From Mangifera indica (taxonomy: Eukaryota; Streptophyta; Magnoliopsida; Sapindales; Anacardiaceae), in contig NC_058151.1 in NCBI RefSeq assembly GCF_011075055.1, positions 558,001 to 622,000 of the forward strand: a stretch of 64,000 bases of DNA. Direction: 5' to 3'. The notes beneath the pieces were generated by a model that worked only from the letters and a program-made list of their open reading frames with translations, searched no databases and was not told the DNA's origin. Position 1 is the stretch's first letter; each line of letters starts with the position of its first letter. A program made the translations under genes and the position numbers. Shown one piece after another: positions 1-10,752 of the stretch.

Positions 1-108
1 TATTTGTGCTTCCCTGCCAATTTCATGGTTTCAGATTATTTTTCTAGTTTGAACGCAGCAGTACTTTAACCTCACGTAAGTTTTCCTGTTGTGCTTATCT
101 CTTTGCAG

Positions 109-157
109 AGTGCTTACGCCAGCTGAAATTGATGATTACTTGGCTGAAGTTGAGTAG
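109..157 (+). CDS. PAB: 20S proteasome subunit alpha-2 (PAB), last exon only
   Basis: Only the 3' end of this gene lies in the window. A pyrimidine-rich stretch ending in ttgcag at 103-108 is a good splice acceptor. The exon starts with one base that completes a split codon, then reads VLTPAEIDDYLAEVE and stops with TAG at 155-157. This matches, from memory, the C-terminus of plant proteasome alpha-2 (PAB1/PAB2), one of the seven alpha subunits forming the gated outer rings of the 20S core particle in nucleus and cytosol. Bases 1-108 are the upstream intron. In Arabidopsis a PAB gene also lies next to the TTI1 and MYB63 homologues found further along here, which supports the call. The evidence is a 15-residue match plus gene order, so the family is likely, while the choice between PAB1 and PAB2 is not possible. 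Confidence 0.8.
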
Positions 158-514
158 ATTGTGTCTTATTCATCAAAGAAAGCATAACTACTGTTCTGTG
201 ATCTTTCAAGGTTTAGATATTGAGAGATTGAATCCGGTAAACCAAAGTGCCGAGCAAGCACAATTTTTCTTTTGCACTGAACACTAACTTTTCAAGTACA
301 CATGAACGTTGAAACATGCTTCCGACATTGATTTCATATTATTATCTGGTTGACTGCTTGTCCTTGGATTCAGCACAGTTGAGTTGTCATGCTTATGGGA
401 ATGCATTTGGCAATGTTTGAGAGCTAAACATATACAAGGGTCTCACAATATGATTCTTCTTCTACTGATTTTGCTAATAAACACTTATAAACAGAATGGT
501 AATTACCACAGGCC
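158..514 (+). other. PAB 3' untranslated region and short intergenic gap
   Basis: This stretch follows the PAB stop codon and probably holds its 3' UTR. An AATAAA hexamer at 476-481 is a candidate polyadenylation signal. It lies about 320 bases after the stop and just before the tail-to-tail PPR remnant. No other gene is seen. Confidence 0.4.
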
Positions 515-778
515 CTAATTAAGGTTCTTGAAAATTCTGATGGTTGATCCTTCCATAGTCTTTGTCAAGCCAAAAGCAAGGGCAAGTCTCTCGCCATGGT
601 TCTGATGATTGTGCTCCTTTTGCTTTTCATCCTTATCTTGCAGTGCCTGGCTTGTATCAGGAGCATACCCTGCTTCTTTAATCATATTCTTAAGCTCTTC
701 CAACTTCGCGTATATCTGCCTAGCCTCTTCCATCTCCACCTTTCTTCTTTACCCAACTGCTAGCAGGCTTCGCCATAC
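515..778 (-). pseudogene. Remnant of a DYW-class pentatricopeptide repeat (PPR) gene, 3' portion
   Basis: On the minus strand, 739 to 515 reads the E+ and early DYW region: an IYAKLEELKNMIKEAGY block, then EQKEHN, then a GERLALAFGL block and a TIRIFKNL block. It stops with TAG where intact family members continue into the C-terminal deaminase-like DYW domain with its CxDCH zinc ligands, which are absent. Just upstream (about 742-776), a second frame reads AKPASSWVKKKG, corresponding to the conserved SSWVEVKG region, so a frameshift separates the two. The signature HSE of the deaminase is altered to HGE. Intact proteins of this class edit organellar RNA. This copy is truncated at both ends and cannot be functional. 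From memory, a DYW-PPR gene (At1g16480) lies beside a PAB gene in Arabidopsis, so this may be the decayed syntenic copy. Confidence 0.75.
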
Positions 779-1637
779 AAGGCCACTCGGTGGGATTGTA
801 TTGGCATTTTATTAATGAATTATCTAGTTTTTACGGTGTAGTTTTTGCTATTAGGCGGGGTTGGCTCTTAGACCTAAGAGTTGTCTTGTTTAATTTAAAT
901 AACTCGGTCGTAAAAAGACAGTCCAGTTTAGATAAGGTTTTTTATTTAAAAAAAAAAATTACATGCAGCCAAACATAAAATATTTAAAATAATTTTGTCT
1001 ACTTAATTATTAAATATTAAATTTAGATTTAATTCAACCAAAATTGAATTGAAATTGACCAATGGTCAAGTATCCATCTTCAATTGTGAAAATATCTTAT
1101 TCAAACTGGTTTGACCTTAGATCGGTTGGTTGCTCAATCTGATTTTTAAACTATTAGATAGAATTGGATTTTTTAATATACAGTTGTCATTACAAAACAA
1201 ACTTATTGAAAACTGGTATTAGATATTTTAGAGTGAAATTATATGATCAATTTTTTTTACAAATTTATTGATTTATTTAATTCTTAATAAACTTGATTAA
1301 TAATTTTCTAATTTTTATTATTAAGAAATTGGGCCACGTTCCCTCTCTATTGCAACATAATCCTCATGATTTTCTAATTTGAAAAAGATTTATCTTTTAA
1401 TATTTTTATATTCCCATTTCATTTCTTTTTTCTAAAATATTTTGGGTTATTTACGTTTATAATTGTAAGAGGCATTCAAACTAATCTTATCTTCTTTGAG
1501 GTGTTGGAGGAAATTAATCATCTGCAAGGATTACTCAATATTAAGCTGCCTTGTTTTTATATAAATGTTCTTGATTTCTTTGCCTTTCGCTTTGTTTAAT
1601 ATTTTCCTTCTTTTGTGCTGTGCCTTTCAGCTCAAGA
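779..1637. other. AT-rich intergenic DNA with a possible MITE relic
   Basis: No gene is seen. Around 1100-1160 a segment with AACTGGTTTGACC and a tail of TTTTTAAACTATT resembles the subterminal part of a diverged MITE also seen near 44.3-44.7 kb, but no paired end was found. Confidence 0.3.
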
Positions 1638-1925
1638 ATGGAGATGCCATTAGGCTAATAGTTTGATCGACTGATGAAGAAATCATTCTTCATTACCTTT
1701 ACAACAAAACTTACGGCCTCCCACTTTCTTCAACAGTTGCTATGATTGAAGGTCACATATACAATGAAACAGATGTGTGGAAGAACTTGTTTGAAGTGAT
1801 GGGGGAAATAGTCTTTATTTTTTCACAAAGCTTAGGATGAAATCAAAGAAAGGTTCTAGAGCTGAACATGCTACTGGGAGCGAAACATGAAAAGCTCATA
1901 ATGATAAAGATTTGTACACTAGTCA
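1638..1925 (+). pseudogene. Degraded NAC-domain transcription factor fragment
   Basis: The plus strand keeps recognisable NAC subdomains in more than one frame. From the ATG at 1638, MEMPLG is followed by two stop codons where intact genes read a G-Y/F-R-F type motif. A shifted frame then gives TDEEIILHYL, a short loop, and an IYNETDVWKNLF block that matches the NAC region ending in an acidic WK/PW-type motif. A further frame gives FFTKLRMKSKKGSRAEHATG and then SET followed by TGA, where the family has a Trp (the ATG-x-W-K stretch). At least two frameshifts and three stops are present, and the C-terminal activation region is not found. NAC proteins are plant DNA-binding regulators. This copy is non-functional. 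The subfamily cannot be named with confidence. Confidence 0.7.
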
Positions 1926-2512
1926 ATACGACATATTTATCCCACTGATAATAAAAAAATTTAAGAGTTATGCCTTTTCAATTGAAAAAAGAAAAAACAA
2001 GGTTAAAGTATTTTTAATATAATTGATAGCTTTATGTGTTGTTATCCCGTTTAAAAAAGTATCAAACATAACTTTGTAAAAAGAATTTTTTACTTAATTT
2101 GTCACTCCTTTTGAAATCAAAATGTTGATTTATGTCAACAATAATTTATAAGGGCTTGTTCACATTGCGGCCAAGGGAATTGATTAGGGTTGGATTTGAA
2201 TGAAATGAATTAGTCGAGTTCAAACTAAGAATTGGGTTCTAATTAAAAAATAATTGAATTTGAATCGATTTGAATTGAATATAAAATAAATTTGTTTTCA
2301 AACCGAGTTTGAATCTCAACTCTTTGATCTCAAGCATGCTTTTTTTATTCGCGTCAATTTTGAACTAAGTTTTGTTTGAATTCAATCCAGGTGGAATCTG
2401 ACCCGAGAATTGATCTTTTACAAGCATGTCTAGGCTTCTCAAGAGAATTTGATCCAATTGTTTACCATGTATTTTCGAACCGGGAAAATTCAACGTGTAT
2501 TCACAAAGACTT
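1926..2512. other. Intergenic DNA, no gene seen
   Basis: AT-rich sequence. A TAGGGTTGGATTTGAATG stretch at about 2184-2201 resembles the terminal repeat of the hAT-like MITEs of this window, but a matching right end could not be assigned. Confidence 0.3.
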
Positions 2513-2520
2513 GTTGAAAT

Positions 2521-2856
2521 TAGGGCTGGATTCGAGCCGAGCCAGCTCGAGCTCGAGCTCGGCTCAGTTCAAGCCCGAAACTAGCCGGGCTCTGCTCGGC
2601 TCGATCAAGCTCGAGCTGGCTCGGGTTAGCTCGGTTCATTTTTTTTTAAATTTTTTATACAAAACGGCTTAGTTTTGATTTTTATATATACACAAAACGA
2701 TGTCGTTTTGATATGAAAAACGAGCCGAACCGAGCCGTAAACGAGCCAAACTTAAGCCGAGGTCAACTCGAATCGAGCTCGAGCCGGCCATAAAAAAACC
2801 GAGCCGAGCCCGAGCTGGCTGCGAGCCGAGCTCGGCTCAGCTCGAATCCAGCCCTA
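2521..2856 (+). mobile_element. hAT-like MITE, copy 1, with intact 8-bp target duplication
   Basis: A 336-bp element begins TAGGGCTGGATTCGAGCC and ends with its inverted complement GCTCGAATCCAGCCCTA. It is flanked on both sides by GTTGAAAT (2513-2520 and 2857-2864), an exact 8-bp target site duplication. An 8-bp duplication and ends of the TAGGGNTG type are hAT hallmarks. The arms are rich in alternating GAGCTCG/GAGCCGAG motifs, and the centre holds two 16-bp near-palindromes at 2661-2676 and 2694-2709. No transposase reading frame is present, so it is non-autonomous. The perfect target duplication suggests a fairly recent insertion. Confidence 0.85.
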
Positions 2857-3060
2857 GTTGAAATGATTTGTTTCCTTCAGGTTTGGCTGATTAAATATCC
2901 AGTGATAATGTGTGTTAGGAAAGGAAAAGAATAATCCATTTTGGAGAAAACACTTCATATTCAGCCATTAAGAGCTCAACTGCTGGTTCCCATTGTTAAA
3001 ATTTTCAGATTCTCTCTGCTTTCCAATTTTCTCTGCAACAGAATGTAGCCTCCCTCCCTT

Positions 3061-3334
3061 TAGGGTGAATTCGAATTGAATCAAAACATAAAACAATCAA
3101 ATTTGGCTCAAATTTAAAACAAGCAATTAGACATCAAGCTCAACTCGCTCAATTTGTGATTAATTCATTAGAAAAACTATCAAAAAAAAAAAATTCACTT
3201 AAATTTAAGAAAAAGAAGTCAGATAAGAAAAAAAATTGTCAAAATAATTAAGAAAAGGAAGAGAAAATAAATCTACGGTTGCTTGACGTAACCTTGAGTT
3301 AAGCCCAAACCAGCTTGAATCAAATTCTACCCTA
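3061..3334. mobile_element. Possible diverged hAT-like MITE relic
   Basis: The left end TAGGGTGAATTCGAATTG and the inverted right end (reads TAGGGTAGAATTTGATTC on the minus strand) resemble each other and the hAT-like ends in this window. The flanks CCTCCCTT and CCCTCAGT do not form a convincing 8-bp duplication, so this is tentative. Confidence 0.35.
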
Positions 3335-3479
3335 CCCTCAGTCATTTTCTTCATATTCTCACTTGTGCTGTCATCAGATCATTAAACTTTCTTAAGGTAC
3401 AAAAATTGTTAGTAGACTTGTTTATAAATCAGATTATACAAAAATTGTAATTAAGAATTTGACTCTACTCTAAATAGAT

Positions 3480-6400
3480 TTAAATGTACATTTGGTTAGT
3501 AAAAACTTGGGAATGCAGTTTTGAGAAAACAGTATCTACAGAAGAAAAGTCGACATCAAAACCATAGCTCTGCCCTCCATACTGCACATACAAGTACTCT
3601 CTAGCGGATGAAGGTAAAGGCAAAATTTCACAAATTTCAGGGAAGTCTGACGTTGGTGGTGAAGGGAAGTCTCTCTTTTTCAGAGAATAGTAAACATCAG
3701 CTAAAAGAAGCCAAATAAGATCAGGGTCTATGGCTGCAAGTCCAAACAAGGCATTTATCGATGCATCCCTGAGCCCTACCACGCCACTACAAGCTATTCC
3801 CACAACTAGACCACTGACCTTCTTGAGGACAACCTCCAATGCTGAAGCACTCTTTTTGTTTCGAGACAAATCGGCAATCATATTGAGCATTGCAACTTGA
3901 ACTTTCAAGTTAGAGGCTTCAGCTACAGAGTCTTCGGCAGAAATAGATGTGCTTCGATAGGGAAGTTGCAAAGGCACTTTTTCATCTTTCGACTTGGGGT
4001 TTCTCATAAATGGGGATGTTGATAGAAGTTTCCAGAAGTGGGGGCCGTCAGTATGGAAGCGGCGTGAAAAGAAATCCCCTCCACAGATCTGCACGACACT
4101 GCTTACCACGGTTAAACATCTCCGGATGGTCTGTTGATATAGAGTTAAAAAAATCTCATTATCAGTACAGAATTTTACATGTGTATGAAAAAGGAAATTC
4201 TAAAGAACCAGTACTCACCACTGGGTTTTTGCTTTGAACACAAACAACCAAAAGAGGCCATATTTTGTTCATTGCTGGAAGCAATCTGTTCTCGTCAGTC
4301 CCATCTTCGACTGCTTCCATGTTATCTAGAAGATGATACAATGCTCTTGATCGAATCACTTCTTCAATTTCTTCTTTAGTTTCCTTTTCATGCTTATAAG
4401 CCTCCTCAACTTTTGCCAGCGTCACAATGCCATCCTGAAAAGATTGTTCACCATACAAATGCATACAATTTAAACAAGTTATAATGACAGTATAATCTTG
4501 GTTAATTATAAGACAGAATTCAAGTTTTGTCCACCATAAATACAGCCTGAAAGTACCTCAACTATATCCAGAGCTACCAAGCAAGCTGCTTGCTTCATCG
4601 AAGCTATAAGTGGAGTTGCGGTGGTTAAACATGAACCAGCAATAGATCCAACTGTTCGTCTATATCTTTTCAAATCATTCAAGTTGAACAAAACACTCTC
4701 CCATTCTTCTACAAGCACAATGTCAACACCAAGTACCAGTGCAGCTTATGTTTTAGTCAGCATGAACTTTCACAACATACAATGTAATTCACCAATTTTA
4801 AACAAACAGTAGATGGCCTTATGAATGTGAAACAACTGATATTCATTAGGAGATAATCCTTCAATCAACAATTACCTGATTCTTTGTCAGATATACTAAT
4901 GTCATTGTCATAACATGATCCTGCATTTTCCTTATCTTCCATGTCAGTTATTTTGGACCTGACACTCGTAAGATAAGATTCAGCTTTACTTGGCAATGAA
5001 CTGGCCTCAAGCTTTGATGCCTTAATAATTTCTGCCACTGCCTAAAGACAAAAAATTGTTGAATTTAGACCATCTTTGTTTGCATCTTCATGCTGGGAAG
5101 AATATAAATTAGAATACTAGCAAATACAACAATATGCAAGAGTTTATGAAGCAGTACAAAGAATTTGTGCAGCTAAAGAGATATGACCTTTAAGAAGGGT
5201 ACAGTTAAATCAGGATGCTGATGCCTGCCAAGGATCTCAAGTTCCTGTGAAACACAGCGCATCTGCAGAATGTGACAATCCCAGACATTAAAATTACAAG
5301 TTGAAAGATCTACAGAATAGGCAAAGCTAATTCTTTAACAATGAATGAACCTGAAAAGGAATCAAAATCTAGAGTGGGGTAGGTCATACCGGTTCTTCCA
5401 GTAGAGGTAATATTTTGTTAGCTATCCCAACATAGGAAAGCATCGCAGCAAGCACATTGGGCACATGTGGGTCAAGATCTAAATGTCGTAGTTGTCGACA
5501 TACAGAATCAATTACATAGTCTGCATTTGCTAAAACCAAGTTTCCGACCTGCAAATTGGTAATATAATAACATTTATGAACCATCATATTGAGCCAAAAA
5601 GGAATTTATTCATTAAAGTCAAAGCTCACCGTTTTATAGCCTGATATGGAAGCAAGTACATGTAAAACAGCATCAGAGGCACTCCTAACTTGGAAGTTAG
5701 AACATGTAAGATTCTCCATTAACAGATAAAGAGATGAATGAAGAAATCCGCTAGAAGCAAAATCTTTTCCGAGGCACAGAGCAAAGATACCAATTCCGTC
5801 AATGATGACCTGTTTGAGAGAATCAATGGAAAAATCAATACTTCATACTAGAGCTCACCAATGACAAGCAGATGAAAATTTAATAAATTTTGCACAATTG
5901 GTAAGGGAAAGTGCAATTTCCTGGTGTAGCATAGCAGTGTCATGAAAAAAGTGCAGAGTAATATCTTCAACTTCTCCATCAGATTGTACAAGAGAAGACT
6001 TATGATCCAATGGGAGATCCCATAATTCAGGAGAGAGATACTCGTGTATGATTTTACCAATGCATTCGATCAAGTGACTTTTGTCACTCTTTCGCTGTTT
6101 AATCTTCCAAATAGAGTCATCAAGATCTGAAGGCTGAGCATCAGTCAGCTCTGCATCAAATTCTTTAACCTCTTCTCTTCTTGCCCTGAACTTCTGAAAC
6201 ATTCTAGCGAAAGTATCGACTGCCTGATCTGATACACCAAATATCATCTCATTTATGATACATGCTGCAGTGCTGGCCTGATGTAATAACTGTCCTGAAC
6301 CAGTTCGATTATACCAAGACTGCCAACTCTCTTTATTGTACTCTCTCACACGAACCTCAGCAACCAATTTACGCAAATAACCCAGTGGAATATCAGTGAT

Positions 6401-9400
6401 AATCGATAAATGCCCTTCACTTTTTATGTCTAGCAGGCAGCAATAGCAGAGGTACTCAGTGTGAGTACAGCACAAATAGAAGAGTTCAATTTAAAAAAAA
6501 AAAGATATATGAACTCGAGAGTTGAAATAACCTGGCAGTAACGATAAACCAACAAGTCTAAGAGTTCCTGCAAGAGCCTGATATAGTTTCCCACTGCTAA
6601 CAGAAACAAACCAAGGTGGCATGCGTGGGAGTTCATATACTTTCTGCTCAGCCTCCTGTGGGTACTGACTAACTTTTTCCTGAACATATGTCAACTTTGA
6701 GATACCAGATGGAACAGAACCCGTGAAGGTCTGCCCGAGATTGGTAAAATGAGCACCAGCTTTGAGCTCTGCTACAGATTGAATAAATCCCTTTGAAGAT
6801 GATCTTGCTAACATAAGCTTGTTAAGAGAACCAGTAAATGCTGAATTTTGACTAAGACAAAGGGCAAAAACATCCAAGAACCTTGCGGCTGTCACCTACA
6901 CTCCACACAAGAAAACATCACAAATGTGCTGCAACAATTAAAATCGGACTTACAATAAAACAATCTGAACCATTTCAAACAGATGTTAAAATAGAAGCTA
7001 CAACATTGCAGGGGAAGGTAAAATATTGCTCATACTTTTGACTATATATTTAAGAAGGTTGTATATTTCATTTTTGCTCCCATTTTAGGTATTGCAATGT
7101 CAGAGTATTCAAAGTGCAAGAGACATTAGTTAATCATTACACTGAAAAAGCATCAAAATAATTTAGAAGACAAAGATCACTTGATTTAGAAGATAAATAA
7201 ACCAAAGGTATTATAAATATTAGGGATGTAAGCACATACAGGAGATTGAAGCTGATCCAACATGAATTGAGGACCAGAATAATATATTACTACAAGTAAT
7301 TGCTGTGCATGTGAAAGCGCAAGTGAATCCTCATTTCCCAGCACCACTTTTGGAAGCTTTTCAATAAGCCTATTGAGACAAGAAAATGTAGAATTTGTAG
7401 AAAAATCCCATCTAAGTGAAAAGCATTCTCAAGACAGAAAGTCCAATCAGATATAGTAAAAACCTGCTAAAAACATCCAAAACATCTAGCTTCACATGAT
7501 GTTTCCCTCTTGGCGAGAATAAATATTCAAGAAACTCCTGGGCAGCGGTAGATATATCTTCATAGTCATCAACAACCAAAACACATAAGCACTCCTGCAT
7601 AAATAGCAGCAGAAATCACATAGAATACAAATACACAGGCAATAAAAAATGTAAAAGAATTCATTTAACTGCATGAAACGCTGGAAATGAGATTACAAGG
7701 GAAAGCCTAATAAAAGAAGCCAGCTAACAGACAAATTAATAAAATATAGTGTTTCAAGCATTGTCTGGGGGCAACCAAAACAACAACACTTAGATAGTTA
7801 CAAATTTATGACTGCATAGATTGCAAAATATTAATGATCTTGGGCAGACAAAAGTTATGACACCTCTTCACAGGCAAACATGGCATTCCTTCCTCAAATC
7901 TCTCAATCTCTCAACTCATTCCTAAAATGAAGGTATTCATATCATTGCTGTACCAGCAGAAGCATACTATATAACATAATAACCTTGAGCTAGCACAGAA
8001 AGATCAAAGTTCAGTGTGCAGATAAAATCATCCTAGCTCCCAGCTTACCAAAAGCATCAATCTGCTGTCTTTCAGCGTGTAACTGCATTTTGATAACAGT
8101 CCTCGTACAGCAACAAGAAGTCCCCCTCGTACCTTCCTAGAAGGATGAACACAAATCTGCGAATCAAGTTAAAAATATTCCATGAAAAAAAAATTGAGGT
8201 TAACAAAAATAGAGAGCTCAGATGGCAGTACAGCAACCTCAAGAATATATAATACAACATCAGATGTATGAATTAAAACATACATGAGGAAAAGTTGCAC
8301 ACAATAGTTTATTCACATGTCCTGAGGTTTTCTCAATCCAATCTTTAGTGCGATCCACATGCAAGGATCCCATTCCCTTCACAGAATCAACACTCCTCTG
8401 CTCCCTGAACTCAGATTTGGGAGTAACAGTTTTTACTAGTTGACCACTCATATCGTCTTGAAAAGTTTTACTCTGACCTTGTGCTTTAATAGGCAACTGA
8501 CGAAGCTCCTCCATAATTGAATGCATAGATTCTAAATTCTTAGAATCAACACCAACTATGACATTTTTGGAAATATTAAGGCCAGATAAATTAGCATCAT
8601 CCTCAAGGACCATTATAAGATATTCAGCTAAACCCCTGATTGCTTGATCGATAGCTTCAACACTTCCAGCAGCCCCACTTATCATCGTCTTTGATACATG
8701 CAAAACTTTGGCAAATTGACTAACTACACCAGGTAAAAAGAAAGCCAACGCGTCTGCAGTACCTACCTGCAAAATGACCACTAAAATCAACTCAATTTTT
8801 CATACAAAAAGAATAATAATTCTTTTCATGAAATGATACCAGTAATTTCTCAGCTATAAAACACAAGCTAATAATTTTGTTTTATCTAACCAACAAGTTC
8901 CACATGAAGAAAGTTCATGCTTTTGCAGACTTAGCAAGCCCAGAAACTCAGTTTGTGAAATAGTTTTCCTAGTTTAGATGACCTCAAATTATCTCCACAA
9001 TAGGATGGTGAATGAAAATTATAATACAAGTCCCAATAAAAATTCAAATGTTTCCTTTCTTTTTTGTAGGGAAAAAAAAAGGATATGTCTAATTGTTATT
9101 ATTAATGTGAAGTAGTCTCAAATTTTCTATAATCTGTTCTCGATGCAAACATATTTAATGTTCTACATGGTGGGTAAATCAAGTTGATGGAAAACTTCTG
9201 TAGAACATTTTGGGATAGAAAAACAAAGACAACAATAAGTCATACATTAAAGTGCCTCACCATTAGTGTTTGCTAAATACTGCAGAATTACCTTAGCTGC
9301 AAGTATGCGTAGGGTCAGGAAGGCTTCAATACGGAGTTTCCCACTTCCCCGTTGTCCACGTGAAGCCTCAGTATCTGCAGCCTTTGCATAAACCCCATCA

Positions 9401-10752
9401 TTGATTTCATAGAAAGTAACAGACAACAGTGCAAAAGATTCCAAACAAATCAAATGTCATATAGGAGAAGAAAATAGTGTACTTGGAGAAGAAGTGATAG
9501 CCACTGTCCAACAGCAGCCGAAGCCTTTTGTGACTGCAAAAATGCAACTAAGCATTCTCCTGATAATGAAGCTCCAGTAACTTGTGTTCGCAAGTTTCTG
9601 GGTTCTAAAAGCTCCGGCGAACCCAAAACTTGTTTACAGGAGCAGGAGCTATCCACACAGGGATGTAAACTCAAAAGCATAGCCCTGAAACATTTGATCA
9701 CTCCCTCACGAAACTCTTCAGAAGCCTCGGATGGAGAAAGCAAAGCTGCATATGTCAATTTCTTCAGCACCACAACCATCTGCAGAAGACGCACACCACC
9801 ACACTCATGTTATAATTCACATAAAATAAGCACCCAAACCTATAAGTTCCACCTTAACCAACCAAGTAACAGGATTTATATCACTATACATACAAAAACT
9901 CTCTTCAACAACCCATATAACGGACATTAAAGCTCAATCACATAAACTACTTTTTAATTCTATTAGACCAAAAAATAATCGTAAAACAGTTACAAATTGA
10001 AGATTTTGACATAAATTTATGAGCAAACAACCATACATACATCAGAATTGCCTCTTGACAAACCAACCCAACCAATAAGTTTCAACCAACTTAGCAACAT
10101 TAACTTGTATAACTATAGATGAAAAAGCTTTTTAAAATAACCCAGTATATGGGACATCAGACGTAAATTAACATACTTAACCTTCTGAAGTTACATCAAA
10201 ACCAGATAACCTCAATGTGACATAAATTTACCTAAAGTAATAGCAATATAAGAACGAACCTGATCAACAGAACCTAACTGACACTTGCCGAGAAGCTCCT
10301 CCAAACATTTTAGCACATCTTCCGCTACTCTGTCACCCACTTTATTCATTACACTTTCCTTCGCAGAGCTTCTGTTATCAACTGCAGCATCCAATAGAAG
10401 CAGCAGAGGTAACAAAGTGTAGCTGAAACAAACACGTTGACAATTAAATTAACATAACACAAAACAACAAAATTAAAAATTAAAACTTTTAAAAAATCCA
10501 ATAAATTGAAAAAAAATAAATAAATGGGTTACTCGAAGAAAGGCTGGAGAGAATGAGACGGAGTGTTTTGAAGTAGTTGAAGGAGTGAAGAGAGTGAAGA
10601 AGTGAAGAAGAGTGTTTGCCGGAGTTCCGGGAAAGTTCAAGGAGGTCTAAGCAGTAGGCTTGTAGCTGCGAGAACACGTGGCTTGCTTGAACCTCTTCGT
10701 CGGTGAACCCGACTGTCAGATTATCAGGATCTTCTTCTTGTTGAGGTTCCAT
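3480..10752 (-). CDS. TTI1: TELO2-interacting protein 1 homologue (TTI1), ARM/HEAT-repeat protein, 17 exons, with two defects in the sequence as given
   Basis: Exons on the minus strand: 10752-10533, 10422-10260, 9779-9483, 9381-9292, 8766-8284, 8156-8049, 7594-7464, 7369-7240, 6895-6532, 6429-5921, 5809-5630, 5548-5390, 5262-5188, 5041-4876, 4708-4557, 4434-4219, 4130-3480. They total 4094 bases, one short of 1365 codons. TTI1 is an all-helical ARM/HEAT scaffold of the Tel2-Tti1-Tti2 complex, which with Hsp90 and R2TP matures PIKK kinases (TOR, ATM, ATR). Family landmarks seen are VFSQLQAYCLDLLEL near the N-terminus, SLQPFFDYTLLPLLLLLDAA across exons 1-2, GTADALAFFLPGV at the start of exon 5, KRYRRTVGSIAGSC in exon 15 and QKQAACLVALDIVE-like sequence after it. 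Exon 1 changes frame between about 10575 and 10612. Intron 10 (5920-5810) begins GA instead of GT. As given, the unmodified frame meets an early stop in exon 2. All other junctions are GT-AG and in phase. The gene may be intact with two base errors, or a damaged allele. Confidence 0.85.
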
